Source: Struthio camelus (taxonomy: Eukaryota > Chordata > Aves > Struthioniformes > Struthionidae). From it: 64,000 nt of DNA. The stretch spans positions 121,037,900 through 121,101,899 of the forward strand of contig NC_090943.1 in assembly GCF_040807025.1 (NCBI RefSeq). The letters are read 5' to 3'. Of this stretch, positions 34,701 through 47,479 are shown one piece after another. A program made the position numbers and the translations under genes. Under the pieces are notes generated by a model. It was given only the letters and a program-made list of their open reading frames with translations. It ran no database searches and was not told where the DNA came from. Every line of letters begins with the position of its first letter. Position 1 is the stretch's first letter.

Positions 34701-37700
34701 AACAGGTGAGATGGCAAATCTCAACGTATTTACGGAACGCCAAAAAAATTCTATCAAATGGTAAGCTTAAGAGTATGCTATGTATGGTATGCTATGTGTT
34801 GGTCTCTTCCCCCTCTCCCTGCAAGGAGCAGCACATGGATTTCCCTAGCTAATTGAAGCAGTACATTTGTGGCAGTTTTCCCCATCCTTCCATTTTTCAA
34901 CATTGTCTTGAATGAATAGCCAGTTTAGATGGGGAGGGGAGATAAAGTACCAAGAATAGACTTAGAAAAATTGCAGAGATGAGCAGTTTGAAACACTGCT
35001 CAAGGGAGGGAGGAACGGCTCAGAAAATTATAAACATGCAAAAACAATGGGAGTCTGCGGCTGCTGTTAATATTTTCTGCTGGCAACCCAAGAAGCCTGA
35101 TCATATTTTCAGTTAAGAAAGATTAAGAACAAATGCAGAAACATAGTAGCTGTAAAGTTTTAAAAAGCTGCACAAAAGGCTTTAATTTCTAAGCTGCTCT
35201 CATCCTACTCACCAGTAAAAATAAATGAATTGTTACCATCCAAGGCGGATTAACAGTCTAGGCTGTGCTGCTTCCCCAGGCCCTCTCCACTTCCCAGTGG
35301 CTGGAGGTCCCTGCAGAACGAGACACATGTGAACAGCACTCACTGAGGGACTGCAGCCGAAGATACCTTCCTCCCATCCTCCCACTCCTGTAGCTAGGAG
35401 TATAGACTGTGAGGCAACGCAATAGGCTGCTGTTGATTAAACTGCCACATGCGGTCCTTTTTAATTGGGAAAGATATCAGCTCTGTCTTCAGCATAGGGC
35501 AGGAGCACACTGTGGGCCTTGTTCCCAGGTGTATATGTTGGCTACATCTTGATTGCATGTTGGGATGAGACCTGGATGTGCACCAGCCCATCATCCCTTC
35601 AGACTTCCTTGCACAGGAAAGCTATGGATGGCACTGGCAAGAAGGGATGCTAGCAGCCATGGCCACGTTCGTTCTTATACTGCACACCTAGCTGAAAACG
35701 GAGAACCAAGGCACATTAAGGATGTGCCCACCTATAGAAAAGAGCACTGAAGCAATGTCTACCCTCCACACGACATCATCATTTCTTCTTGAGTAAAGGA
35801 GTCACTCTCCTCCCATTGGCTGTGAGAGGTTACAGGGGTCCTGAACAGCACAGCTAAAGTACAGTCAGTAGTCACCTACCTTCTGCCTTCAAAGCCAAAA
35901 GCTATTCATATATCACCAGGTCTGTGGTCTGGCCTCCCAAGATGCAGCCCACAAACTAACTGCGCAGTAGTTTCTACTGGAGCGTGAGCATTTTAAGGAG
36001 ACATCAAGGCACGGTGTAGACATTTCAAATGGATGAAGTCCAGCACATCTCCAAACACCAGTAGATTGTTCTAATCTCATTCTCTTCTAGTTGTGAGCAT
36101 TTTCTCCAGTTAAAAGTGGACCAATTCAAGCTTATGAACAATCCCAAAGCATTTAGATGCACATCTTTCAAGAACATAGGCAAGTTACATCTAGAGTGCT
36201 TTTGAAAGCTTAGTATTTATTTAATGCCTTCTTCTGGAGTGATTTACACAGCCTCCCTGCTATCTTGAAACATCCTTCTCCAGTGAGTAGCACAGATTGG
36301 AAGCCCATCAGAAACCGGAATATATCTGTCGGCAAACATTTAAATTCAACAAACCCAAAACCAGAGAGCTGAAAAGTGCTCGCCTCTTATGACAGCCTGA
36401 GAGATTCACTAATATTTTCTAAATCCAAGACTCCATAAGCTGTCATCTGCCTTCCAGGACTACCTATGTATCATCTTATTTGTGTACAGACTAGAGTGGA
36501 ATTAAGATAACAAGCTATGTCGAGGAAAAAGGAAAAACTATCTTTTGCTCAGTACTCAATCTTTAACTTCCTCTAACCTGAGCAGTACTACGCAGTTAGA
36601 TCGCTACCAGTCAGTGGAGCGCACAAGCCACTGCATTCAGGTGTATTCTCTAATGAGCATTTCAGGCATCAAAGTTTAAATTATCAGTCATGTAGATAAA
36701 TTGAGAGCTATCAGATCCCATTTCCTTTTTCATTCCTTGTTAGCTGCTTTTCCCTTGACTGCTGCTGTTTAGATGTCTTTTTTTCTCTTGGTTCACTTTT
36801 TATTATTTCAATAAACTCAAAGATAAGCAGAAAGAAGCTGGTGCAATGCTGGGCGTTGGGTCTGGCTGACTCTCTCATACAGTGCATCCGGAGCTGCAGA
36901 CTCCACCCTTTGTCTGATTTATTTTAAAGGCCTGCTGTGTCCATTAATGGAAAATTGGACTCCGTTCAGGCTATGATGGTGTCCAAGGACAGGAAAATGG
37001 AAAGTCTCAGATTAAAGCTCCAGGAGGCCAGGAAGAAAAATATCTGGTGAATTTAATTGATGGTGGCAACACAATTATTACGAACAAACATTGAAGAACT
37101 GGCAACCTGTGATCTAAAACAGATCCTTAGTTAGAAAGATGAAGAAGGGTGGCACGAAAGGCTACCTGGCCACAAGGCTGAGAAACTGAAACGTTCCTTA
37201 CCATCTGAAAGTTCAGTTCCTTACTCCAGCCACCGAGAGGTTTGCTGGCAGCGGAGCGGGATAAATCATGATTCTGCAGTTCCCACAGCCCTGCTCCCCA
37301 CCACATCTAACTCAGCAGCTTTCTACATAGGATACTTTTCACATAGTACAGACCTCATTCCTCTTCCCCATCAGGCCTAACACTACCTGCTATATCAATA
37401 TTCATGTATCTGCTGGCTCTTACTGCAGCAGGGTAAAACAGGGAGCATCCAGGGAACAGCTCTACTTCGCACTGAAATCGCGGCAGAGCAAAGTAGTACA
37501 GTTCTGAGGCCCCTCCAGGCTGGTCCACTGAGGGCCCAAAAGGACAGTCATCTCCAGCCCTCCAGTTCTGCCCTCTGGACAGCAGGGAAGACAACCTTTA
37601 GCATGGAGACCTGGACACTCTCCCAATAGACCTTTAGGAAGGGCTATTTCAAGGAATATTTAAAACCCTATGTTGGCAAAGACGGAATTGTAGGCACACA

Positions 37701-40700
37701 AGATTTCTGCCCCAGGGATTGCTGTAAAAGACACTGCATCCATCATTGCATAATTCATGCCAATACAGAAGGCTTGTCTTAATCTACCCGTTACAGTGCA
37801 TTTACTGAGGAGTCCTGCTGGCATCTCATGCTTCACCCAATGCAGACTGTAAGGAACATTTCTGAACAATAAACTTGCAAGGTGTTGTGCTGACAATCTG
37901 TTCACAGCTTAAACTAATAATTTATAATGATCTATATCATAACCTTCATTCTAGGAGAGGATGATGCACAGGTACACGTTCTTTTCTGCCAACTCTGCTG
38001 TAATAGTTGCAAAATACTGCAGGAAACCTAGCCAGAGGTTGCTCATTGCAACGGCCTAGATATTCAGAGTGATCACAAGTAAAGAAAAGGAGAACGACAC
38101 CTTTTGCTACAGCCCCACATCCCTTTCACCACCTCCTTTCATCTCTTCTGAGACAGGTAGCAGAAAAAAATTCTTTAGTTTAAAAAGCAAAACAAAAACA
38201 CAAACCAATGAATTATTCCTGCATTTTCTCTTCTCACAGAACTTATTAGTTCATTGTGCTTTCAGAAGCACCGTGCATAAATGTACAGATCCTTTACTTC
38301 TTTCGGTACTTGCTGTGAAAACCTGCTCTGGAATCCAGTGGTGACGTTCAGACATTTTGCAAAAATGACCTGTTGAAGTGATAACGCAGGATAATTATCA
38401 TAGTGCCATTCAAATGGCTATCCATCCAAATTATTCTCTTCTTAGTTTCTTAAAGATCTGAGACTTATTTGATCACACTCTGGCCTCCTCCTGCTAGCTC
38501 TTGTACTCATCAATAAGTTTGAGAAAGTGGTAGGAGGAGCAGGGCTGTGCTCCTGAAAGTTTCATTAAAATAAGCAGCTGAGCGAAGAAGTCACAGCAGC
38601 TGCCTTCACCGAAGACCTTATCAGACATTGGAGAAGCCCATCAAGGCACAAGTATGCCCTGCAAAACCACCTACACCTGCCATGCTGCTGCCCATAAAGC
38701 AGCTTGTTAAGCAAACTCTATACACAGTCTCACACAATGGTTAAAGACGTTTATAGATACACTAAGCTGTGCTTTGTATACCTAGCTTGCTTCCAAATTG
38801 TATGCACTAGAAGCCAGTAACTCAGTGAAAAGACTTTTCAAAAGCACAAATGAGCTTAGATGCTAGCACTAGGATTCTTAAGGGGGAAAAAAAAAGGTGA
38901 ATCAAAAGCTGGAAAAAAAAAAAAAGCAGAAATACTACTCTTGGACCTACTGATTGATTTTATAACAATGCTGTCCTCAAATGATAAAAAGTATTTTGCA
39001 GTTAACAGCGTAGCAATAAGAACCAGAAAGTTTTAAAAAATTAATTTTTAGTATAACTAAAGCCATAGTTATTTACAAAAGACTACTATAGAGTAAAGGA
39101 GGAGACGAAACCAGTGACACGAAAATTTAACGTACTCTACAAAAAAATGCTCCAAAACCTTAAAGAGTGCTATAGCTGCGATCGCATGCCACGGGCTTGC
39201 TTTACTGTTTGTTTTTAAATGATCACATGGAACATGATAGAATTCTATAGCAGGAATATATTTTTGGAGCAGTCAAAAAATATGCCAGCGTACTTTGTAC
39301 CTTCCTATTAAGGCAAGACAGCCAAACCCCCAGCTCACAAAATAATTTGTCATAAAGTGATTTCATGAAGTCTCTCAGAGAGGACCAACATAAAAGACAA
39401 CTCTTTTAAGAGTATGCATGTTCCCTTCTCTCTTTTCCTTAAAGAACATAAACACTTGCAAAGCCCTTCCAGATCCTTACCTTTGGATGAAACAATTAAG
39501 GGGAATGGCAGCTGTTGCAATATAATATTCCATTATTTTCTTCCTCCTAGCTGAATCCACAGCATAAGACATTCTCATCAGCACAATCAACTGTTTAAGG
39601 GAGCTGTATCTAGCCTGAGGCCTGTATGAAGTGAATAGAATATCATGACAGATTGATAGGCAGATTCAATTGGTATAATTTTAAAAGAAGTACACACGGG
39701 GTTTATTAACTCGTAGTGCAGAACACAGTAATAGACCCAAGTTTCTTACAGCTTAAAAAACTCTCAGCAGCTTCCCATGAGATTTGAGTTGTCTGCTATC
39801 TTACTTAAAACCCCAGATCCTCCAGGCAAGAGGTTATGTGATAGTCTCAGCTGTTATTCACTGCATTTACTCCTTTAAAACTGAGTTTCCATGGTTTCAA
39901 ATAAGATTTGGACCAGAATGGTGCCCTTGTGTCATATTTTCAGAAACCAGAAGAGTAAAAAAACAAGAGATATTTTGAAGGGAAAAGGGATGCTACTTGC
40001 TGGCTTTTACATCAATTTCTGTGTCAGGAGGCTAAGAGTTCCTCTGTTGTAACTTTCACTGCTACTGCCTCGCGAGGCAGCATTTGCTCGAGTGAACTAC
40101 ACTGCTTTTCTCCAAAGACTTCTGAGCCATGGAAGGGTTTGTTTCATAGGTTTGTTTATTTTAACCCAAAAGAAAACAATACAGTTGAGTTTTTTCCATC
40201 CGAGAGACTGCGGTAAGCAACTTACCCATACAACATGACTATTCAGAACACAAGCCATTCAGTTCTTTGCTCAGCAGTTTTATTATTCTGCTTTGAATAC
40301 AGCTGAACCACACAAAATTCAGTTCTGTGAGGCTTGCTCCCTCTCTCCTTGAAAGCAGAGATTTATTTTCTTTGGTTACAGCTCATCAAGTCTTGAGGCT
40401 ACAACCATCTGTGTTAATCTCTGAACAGTCTGTTCTTATTCATCATCAGTAATAAGCTCAACGAGCACCCATGCTGAAGACAGTACGAACAGATAAGTAT
40501 AATAAAGAAATAAAAGTTGCCTTGCTGAAATTTTTAGCTTCTGTGTCTATCCTACATCCTAATTCTTTGAATATAACTAGAGACATTAAATGAGAGAAGA
40601 TAACGAACTTAGCCCTGAAGGAATGGAACTTTTGAAAGAAAGTTCAACTCCATTTTTGGAGAGGCCTTTGCTAGCATGATTTGCAGAGCTCATACTTCGG

Positions 40701-42556
40701 CAGCAAGACAGCCAGAAGCAGGATGGTGAAGAGAAGAATTTGGGTGTTGCTCTCTTCTGCCTGCATCTCTTTATTGCATTTATTGCATCTCTTACCTTAC
40801 AGCTATTGGTGTGTTCTCCACTAACTGCTTTGTGATGTGTAAGTCTGCTACACAGACCAGACTATTCAACTGTTGGCAAATGAGATCCAAGGCCACGCTT
40901 GCAAAGTTACATACAATTTTACATCTAACTTGATCTCCAATGACACCAAGATAAGGTTGGCACTTCTGTCGTTAAACTTAAATGAAGAAACTCACAGTAA
41001 GGGGTGATCATCCAGAGAACTGCTGAGCACCCCTGGCAACTTGCTAAGATTCTTTTTACTGCAATTGACCTGTCCTGCAGGGTTGCACACTCACTGAGGG
41101 GGTGTCTGACCTGAAATAACTTCATCTGATAACTTGTGAGGGCAACCTTGGCACAAATGATGCATAGGGCATCCCCCCAGTTACAAGGCAAAGAGCAAAC
41201 TGATTTCTAGGCATCAGTAAGAGAGGTGACTCCTTGAGGAAAGTCCTCCATGCCTTGTTTGAAACCATAGCCAATTGATCCCTTGCTGTCCCAGAAACAG
41301 CAGAGTGTGACAGAGAAACAGCAAAATTCTTGTAAAATCTTCCAGAGGTAGAGAGGACAGCTAATGGGCTTAGTCTTCAGAGCTTTCAAATTAAAGTCCA
41401 AGAAATACCTGCCACATGCTTTATGCTTTTGCGATGTGACTGCTGATTACAGCAGTGTCCTTCTTATTGTGGACATCTGTAAGTTTCTAAAACACTTCCA
41501 CTTAAGAACAACTTCACACTTGAACCATAGTTTCCTTAGAAATTTTAACCCACTCATTAATCTGTCTTGTATTAATGATAGTCCTTTTGCGCACAGGCAT
41601 GACAAATGAGATTCCCAGCTCTCCACCTTTCCTTATATATCTGTGTTGCCTTACGACCTAACCAGTAAAAGCTCCAACCGATCAGTTTCTCAATCTGAAT
41701 ATCCATTTCTTCCAAACAACATCAATGCTTTCTCCTTATCGTTTCAAAGGAGTTGTGCTGGAGGTTTGTTTTATTCAGAGACAGCTTGCTTCAGGCAGAT
41801 ACCATTATTACACAATATTGCAAGACACTGGATGCACGCAATTCCAGCATAAACAAACATGTTGGTACATCAGCTTTTTTCAATCATCAGAAGGCAAAGA
41901 AATCAGAAGTTTAAGTGTAAACATGGATCAAATTCCTAAATTGAAATGGGCCTTAAATTTGCCTCCTAAAGATGTACTGTCCCTCAGCTGCTTGAGCCAA
42001 GAGAGTAGAGCAAGCGTAAAACAAAAAGCCTACATCTTTCGCAAAATGACATTTGGCTCAAGTGGCGGAGAGTCATGAAAGGTAGGGAACCGCTAACGGC
42101 AAATAGCAGAAAGGGAAGCTAGAACGTTCTTGGCTTCTGCCATTATGCAGTCTCCTAAAGCAAGGTCTGTGAATGAGGTCTGTATTCATCACCAGCTGGA
42201 ACTGGTTAGGAAGGACCTCAGCCATTATAAAATTTAGAGAACTGTGCAGTTTGCTTTTCTATACAAGCACAAACTAACAATTTGAAGAGTTCTAAGCTAT
42301 GTATTTCTAAATCTTAATCACAAAGTCTAAGGAAAATATACTAAGCATGCTCGCATCACAGTTTTCAAAGAGATGTTGTATATCATCAGATCAAGAACTT
42401 AACATGCCAACTGACTACCTCCACCTACTTTGGAAGTAGCAACATTTATTTATTAAAAGGTGGGAAAGTCCTGTCTGACTCCTCCCCACCTCAGATAGGG
42501 GAGAGGTACATTCCCCACCTTGGCTGATGAAGAGGTAACGTAAGTTTTTCACCAGC
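31782..42556. other. No gene recognised; A/C-rich on + strand
   Basis: About 10.8 kb without any exon I can identify. By eye the + strand becomes rich in A and C, the reverse of the CABLES1 side. Short open frames exist on both strands but none resembles a known family. A 34-residue charged, helix-like open segment at 36941-37047 lies between an acceptor-like and a donor-like site but matches nothing I know. Microsatellite: (AC) at 34669-34687. Possible minus-strand intronic sequence of the neighbouring gene. Confidence 0.5.
34669..34687 (+). repeat. (AC)9 microsatellite
   Basis: An AC dinucleotide run in sequence with no recognised gene. Confidence 0.9.
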
Positions 42557-42805
42557 AGAATCACAGAATGGTTGAGGTTGGAAGGGACCCCTGGAGATCA
42601 TCTAGTCCCACGCCCCCTGCTCAAGCAGGGTCCTCTAGAGCGCATTGCCCAGCATCGCATCCAGGTGGGTTTTGAATATCTCCAGGGAAGGAGACTCCAC
42701 TACCTCTCTGGGCAACCTGTGCCAGTGCTCAGTCACCCGCACAGGAAAGAAGTTTTTCCTCATGTTCAGACGGAACTTCCTGTGTTTCAGTTTCTGCCTG
42801 TTGCC
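42557..42805 (-). mobile_element. 5'-truncated CR1 fragment (copy D)
   Basis: About 250 bp of CR1 3' end in minus orientation. It begins at the TCACAGAAT terminal repeat on the left and stops on the right within the segment encoding the ORF2 C-terminus. It retains the CCCTGC-hairpin-GCAGGG (42615-42630). Its 3' sequence (the GGGGCGTGGGACTAGATGATCTCCAGGGG type and CAACCATTCTG) matches the copy at 54216 rather than the intact one, so it belongs to a different subfamily. It codes for nothing intact. Confidence 0.93.
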
Positions 42806-45800
42806 AAAAGAATAGAGTTGCTTTTCTAGTAGATATCAAAGCTTACATAATTCAATTTTCAAAGTGTATTTAAAAAGCATCAAGTTTCTGAAACAGTGCA
42901 GTTAATATGGAAATGGTTACACAAACCACATGGGCTCCTTTAATTCCTTTTAGGACTAAATAGCCATGTACTTATTGCCTATCTCAATCAAAAAACTATG
43001 AATAAGCAGCCCGTTTTCAGAAAAAAAAAAAAAACTTTCCATTTTGTCTCATGGTACAAAATGATTTCAGCCTCAACTTTATCCAGTCTTGCCCCCAATT
43101 TTCTTGTGCCTATCATCTGGAACAGGATTAAAGTTTCAGGCTGGGGCTGTTGCCTGGTTCACACTAGCAGATGATATTTTTGAAAGCTTTTCATTCAGCT
43201 TCTGCTCTGGGTAAGACAATTTGCTATAGGGTTTTCCTCAACCTACCACCTCCTTTAGCTTACAGTGAAACAGAAAATTAGGAGAAACGTTCTTTCCTCA
43301 GCACTCTGCACAGCTCCACATAATCCACTTTTCTACAATACCCATTAAAAGCACCTTTTTCAAAACATGTTTTATGCCCACATAACATATCTTGAATTCT
43401 TCAGATCATCTAGTTTGAGGACGGGAAATAAGAATATAAATATACACACTCACCCACCAGCTAGGACATAGTTATTCAAAAAATAATTGTAAACCAGCAC
43501 TCTGTCCCTTACCAAGACATTTAATACATCCATTGCATTTTCCAAAAATACTCTTTCCTATTGCTTTTTGTTAAAATCACTTGCTCTGCAGATTTTCAGC
43601 TTCACTATTAAATTGGTACTGAAAGATGGGCATACGTTCTCTTCCCAACACTAAGTACAACTATCACACCACAATAAGCAATAACAGAAAGAAAGTGCTT
43701 CAGCGGTAAGCATCAGATTCATTTCATTCGTGTAATAAAATCTTCCGCTGCAAGCTATGTCACAGCAACCAGATTCAGAAGACTGTTTTCTACGCAGCAT
43801 CCATCAGCTTTACTATTTCAGTCTTCATTCCATGGCACTTCACTTTGTTTTAATTAGAGTCTCTTTATCACAAACGTCAGCCACACACAAAGGTACACTG
43901 TTGCAGCAGACAATACAAGCCTCCTCACTAACGTATTACTTGGACCAAAAAGCCCCACGCTCACTTGGAAAAAAAAGCATGAGTAATACAAGATCAAAGA
44001 GGCGTTACATGATTCAGGACTATCTCCTGTCAGAGTGATTTGATCAAAACCAGTAGACATGAAAACAGCGTGATGAGAAAGCTACCAGGCATCTGCTTTC
44101 CCTCAAAAAGACCCCTCACCACACTCAGGTTTGTCTCTGTCATCTTACGTTCTGCAGGCCCAAGAACTGAAAAGCCTTTAGTCTCAAAGGGTCCTTACAC
44201 GATGGATGTTGGAAAAACAGAGGTTCTTCCACCAGCTTAACCACAGAACCATTACTACGCATTTAGGCATTAATTAGCGTCATTGCATCTCTCCAATGTA
44301 AATAAACTCTTCCTTACTCAGAACTCTGTATTGGTATCTTTGAATGACCACAGAAAAGGTCAACTATATATAAACACTCTGCCCTTCGCATATTTGTCCT
44401 CAAAGTTACTAAACGTAACTATTTGCACATCTTGCAAGAGCAATCTTAAGTTTGGACTTTTAAGTTTTCATACTTTGAAGATCATTACTATAACCCTGTG
44501 TAAAAAGTGTTTTTACCCTTGCAATATCCTCCTTTGGAGGCAGGGCTGAATTAAAGATTAGGCCATTGTTTCCTCAGGAAATTACAACATTTGCTCTACC
44601 CCTTCCCCTCTAGTCACCAATCCCCTTAAGCCCAACCTGCTCTACATCTGACTGAGAACAAAATAAGACTTTTGTCTTTCCCAAGATGAAAAAAGAATTA
44701 ACTAAAAGCTCTACCTCAGAAAAAATTATCCCTGCTCATAGCCTAATGTCTTTCATATTAGTTCTGCTTACACTGTCTGTGACCTGACCCAACAGCAGCA
44801 GATGGAAGAAACATTGGCAATGGTTTGGGTTTCAAATAACGAGACCCGGCAAGCGGCTTTACAGGGTGCTCAAGGCTACATCGTCTTACTCAAAAGCTAG
44901 GCAGCCAGCTCTTGTAACAACATAATCCATACACTGCGTGTGAGTGGCCAGCATGTTCTTGTCCTCTTAACCCCACATTCCCCCTCTGCTGTAATCAGCT
45001 CTGCATCTCAAGGCTACTTGCCTGCTTGGATCAGAGAGCCCCAACATAACACCTCTTGCTGTCTGTCCTCACCAGGGCCGACCGGAGGGAAAGCACCTCT
45101 TCCCAAAACAGGCAGGAGGAAAGCTAAGGTCTCCATGTAGGTTCCCTCTGACGGCTGTTTGAGAGGTGGCTCAGAGCTGTTCTCCCTCCACATCAGTTAC
45201 AGTTGGGGAAAGCTGATTTCATTTTGTTTGTTTGTTTATTTATTTTTACCATCACTGTGGGGCCCATTGAAGGTGGTCGTTCCTCCCTCAGGTACCAAGT
45301 CAGGCAGGTGAGCCCAGGTCATTGCTCACTTCCAGATCTATCGCTGGCTTGCTCTGAACTTCCAACTGAGACACCATCTCAGAGCTCTACAATTGCTGCA
45401 TCTCATCAGTCCCAGACTGAAAATCCCCACCATAGGAAACATATTAATAAATGAAGACATCACTTGTTCTAACAGCCAGAAGCCCTCCAAATGGCTCTCT
45501 GCACCCTCTCCCTCTCTACAACAGGTCTAACCGTCCGTAGACTTGCTACTGGCAATACTTCGGCAGCCTTTCGTTCACATACGCTCCAACGAGGGTTGCC
45601 AAATGGGACCACAGCGCTGCCGTCAACCGCTGCTCTGTGAAGGAGGAGGAAGCCAACCATGCCTTTGTGCTTTGCAATTCTAGCACATCAGTACAACTCT
45701 GAATACACAAAGATGGAATTTAAAGGCCCTAGAGCTCCACTTCTACCCTACTTTGAATCTTCAGCAGGACTGACAGGCCCTGTGTTGATCCTCCAGGGTC

Positions 45801-46559
45801 ATCCTCAACCGAAGCAAGGTCAAGTTCGTTCAGAGCAAGCTTTTCCTTGCCAGCCATGTTTGACAGACAAGCACTACTCCACTATTAACTCTGTTTTCTT
45901 GGTTTGCTTATCTAGTGATTAACTGAAAACTGCAAATTTTTACTTATATCAAGCAGAGTATTGGAAATGCAAGCACATTGCACTAAGGCACAAAAATGAA
46001 AGCAGAAGCAAACTTACTCCACAGGGAGGTACTAATTCAGCAGCTGCAGAAACTGAATTCCCCCAGAATCCAGACAACGAAATGCTCAGTGGAGCCAAAT
46101 AACCTTCCCACCTCACTCCACACACCCCAAAACATGCCTTCTGGAATTAAACAAGTATAGCAACCCCGCTGCTGGTTTGGCCTTCGGCTTTCTGCTGAGA
46201 CCACCAGCAAGAAAGCAAATGAGTGTTCTTGGTTTTGGTACATTGCTATGAATAGCAAAGACAAGAAAGTAAAAACTTTTATTTAAAGTTAAAACGTAGC
46301 TATGCTTAAAATCCCAGCCGGTAGAACTTGGTAGACTGAGGCAGATACGTCTCAGCTTTTAGAAGGCTTCAGTTAGCTAGCTAAGTGTCTTGTCGGGATT
46401 AGTCACGTAGTTCCCACCTACAGAGAGATGAACACTTCCAGAGGGTCTTTCAGCCACATTAACACAGCAATCTACCTGTGTTAAGAATCATCTCTGCGAG
46501 GGAACCCCTCTCCTTCCACTGACTATAAAGGAAATTTAGTCAACTTAGATTAAGAGACT

Positions 46560-46604
46560 ACACTTTAGACATCTAGACATTTAGACATCTACACTTTAGA
46601 CATC
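46560..46604 (+). repeat. Imperfect ~15-bp tandem repeat
   Basis: Three units related to ACACTTTAGACATCT in tandem (the middle one is AGACATTTAGACATCT). They lie immediately before a perfect inverted repeat. Confidence 0.8.
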
Positions 46605-46612
46605 TAAAACAT

Positions 46613-46637
46613 GGAAGTTTTACATGGTAAAACTTCC
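46613..46637. repeat. Perfect inverted repeat (10-bp arms, 5-nt loop)
   Basis: GGAAGTTTTA-CATGG-TAAAACTTCC. It could form a hairpin on either strand. No coding context. Confidence 0.9.
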
Positions 46638-47463
46638 CCAAACATTATCAAATCACCATTTAATATCACTTTTATACAGATTGCTTTCCCAGGCATTAAT
46701 GTCAAGACCAATTTCTACCAGCCATTAAACAATTGGAAATGAAATTATTTTAAGAACTCTTGAGATTAATTGCTTTCCACTCTTCATGACATTCATTCAA
46801 AGTTTATAATCTCTTTTGCCTCTTGCAACAATTTAAGAGACAGATCACTGCTGGGAACAGTGCGAGTCCCTCCCCACCTCTCTGGCTGACAAAAATTCAC
46901 AGAGAATTCAAGAGAAATCTTGGAGAATGGGAGGAGAAAAAATACACAAAGAGCAAGCACTACAGATAATGAGATTTATTGCTGATTTCCCCATTCAGCA
47001 AAGCTGTCAATCCACCACAATTCCAGAAGCGAACTATCTTCAGAAGCCTCATGGCCTCCGTCACTATGCCAGGTCAGACAATGTGACTAGAGACCCATGT
47101 GCAGTAGCTTACTGCTACAAAATGGTTGGGAATAAAATTCGTGCTTCTTGACACTCACTTCACGGCAGGATCTGGATTCTGACATTGTTTGGTACAACCT
47201 GCTGCCAGTCTCCAACAAAAATCGGGAACATCCAGTGGGGAATGCTGCTTTTCCTGAGTTCAGATCCCTGCGCAATGGGCTGCTACTGAGAGGTTCTCAC
47301 ACAGAGCCATTAGCATGAGACAGTGCAGTTTTTCCTTTACCACATGAATCAGAAATAGCTTGTCTTGTGCTTTGAGGCAAAGCCTCCTAATCACCCTACC
47401 AACTATGCTGCTTTCTTAGCAGCACTATTAATAGCATATCTTTCCCTTCTTAATTAAAAAAAA

Positions 47464-47479
47464 GGGGGGGGGGAGGGGG
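47464..47479 (+). repeat. G-run (G10 A G5)
   Basis: Follows an A-run. Length is likely uncertain in assembly; weak quadruplex potential. Confidence 0.85.

Noticed and set aside
37988..38060. Minus-strand QYFATITAE, resembling a TMEM241 segment (FFAKIITAG type)
   Set aside because: The similarity covers only a few residues, flanking residues do not match, and no splice-site pair gives a suitable exon.
43854..44060. Hydrophobic 68-codon minus-strand frame that could be a membrane-protein exon
   Set aside because: No match to TMEM241 or any transporter motif I know; its charged N-terminal part and lack of splice context suggest chance.
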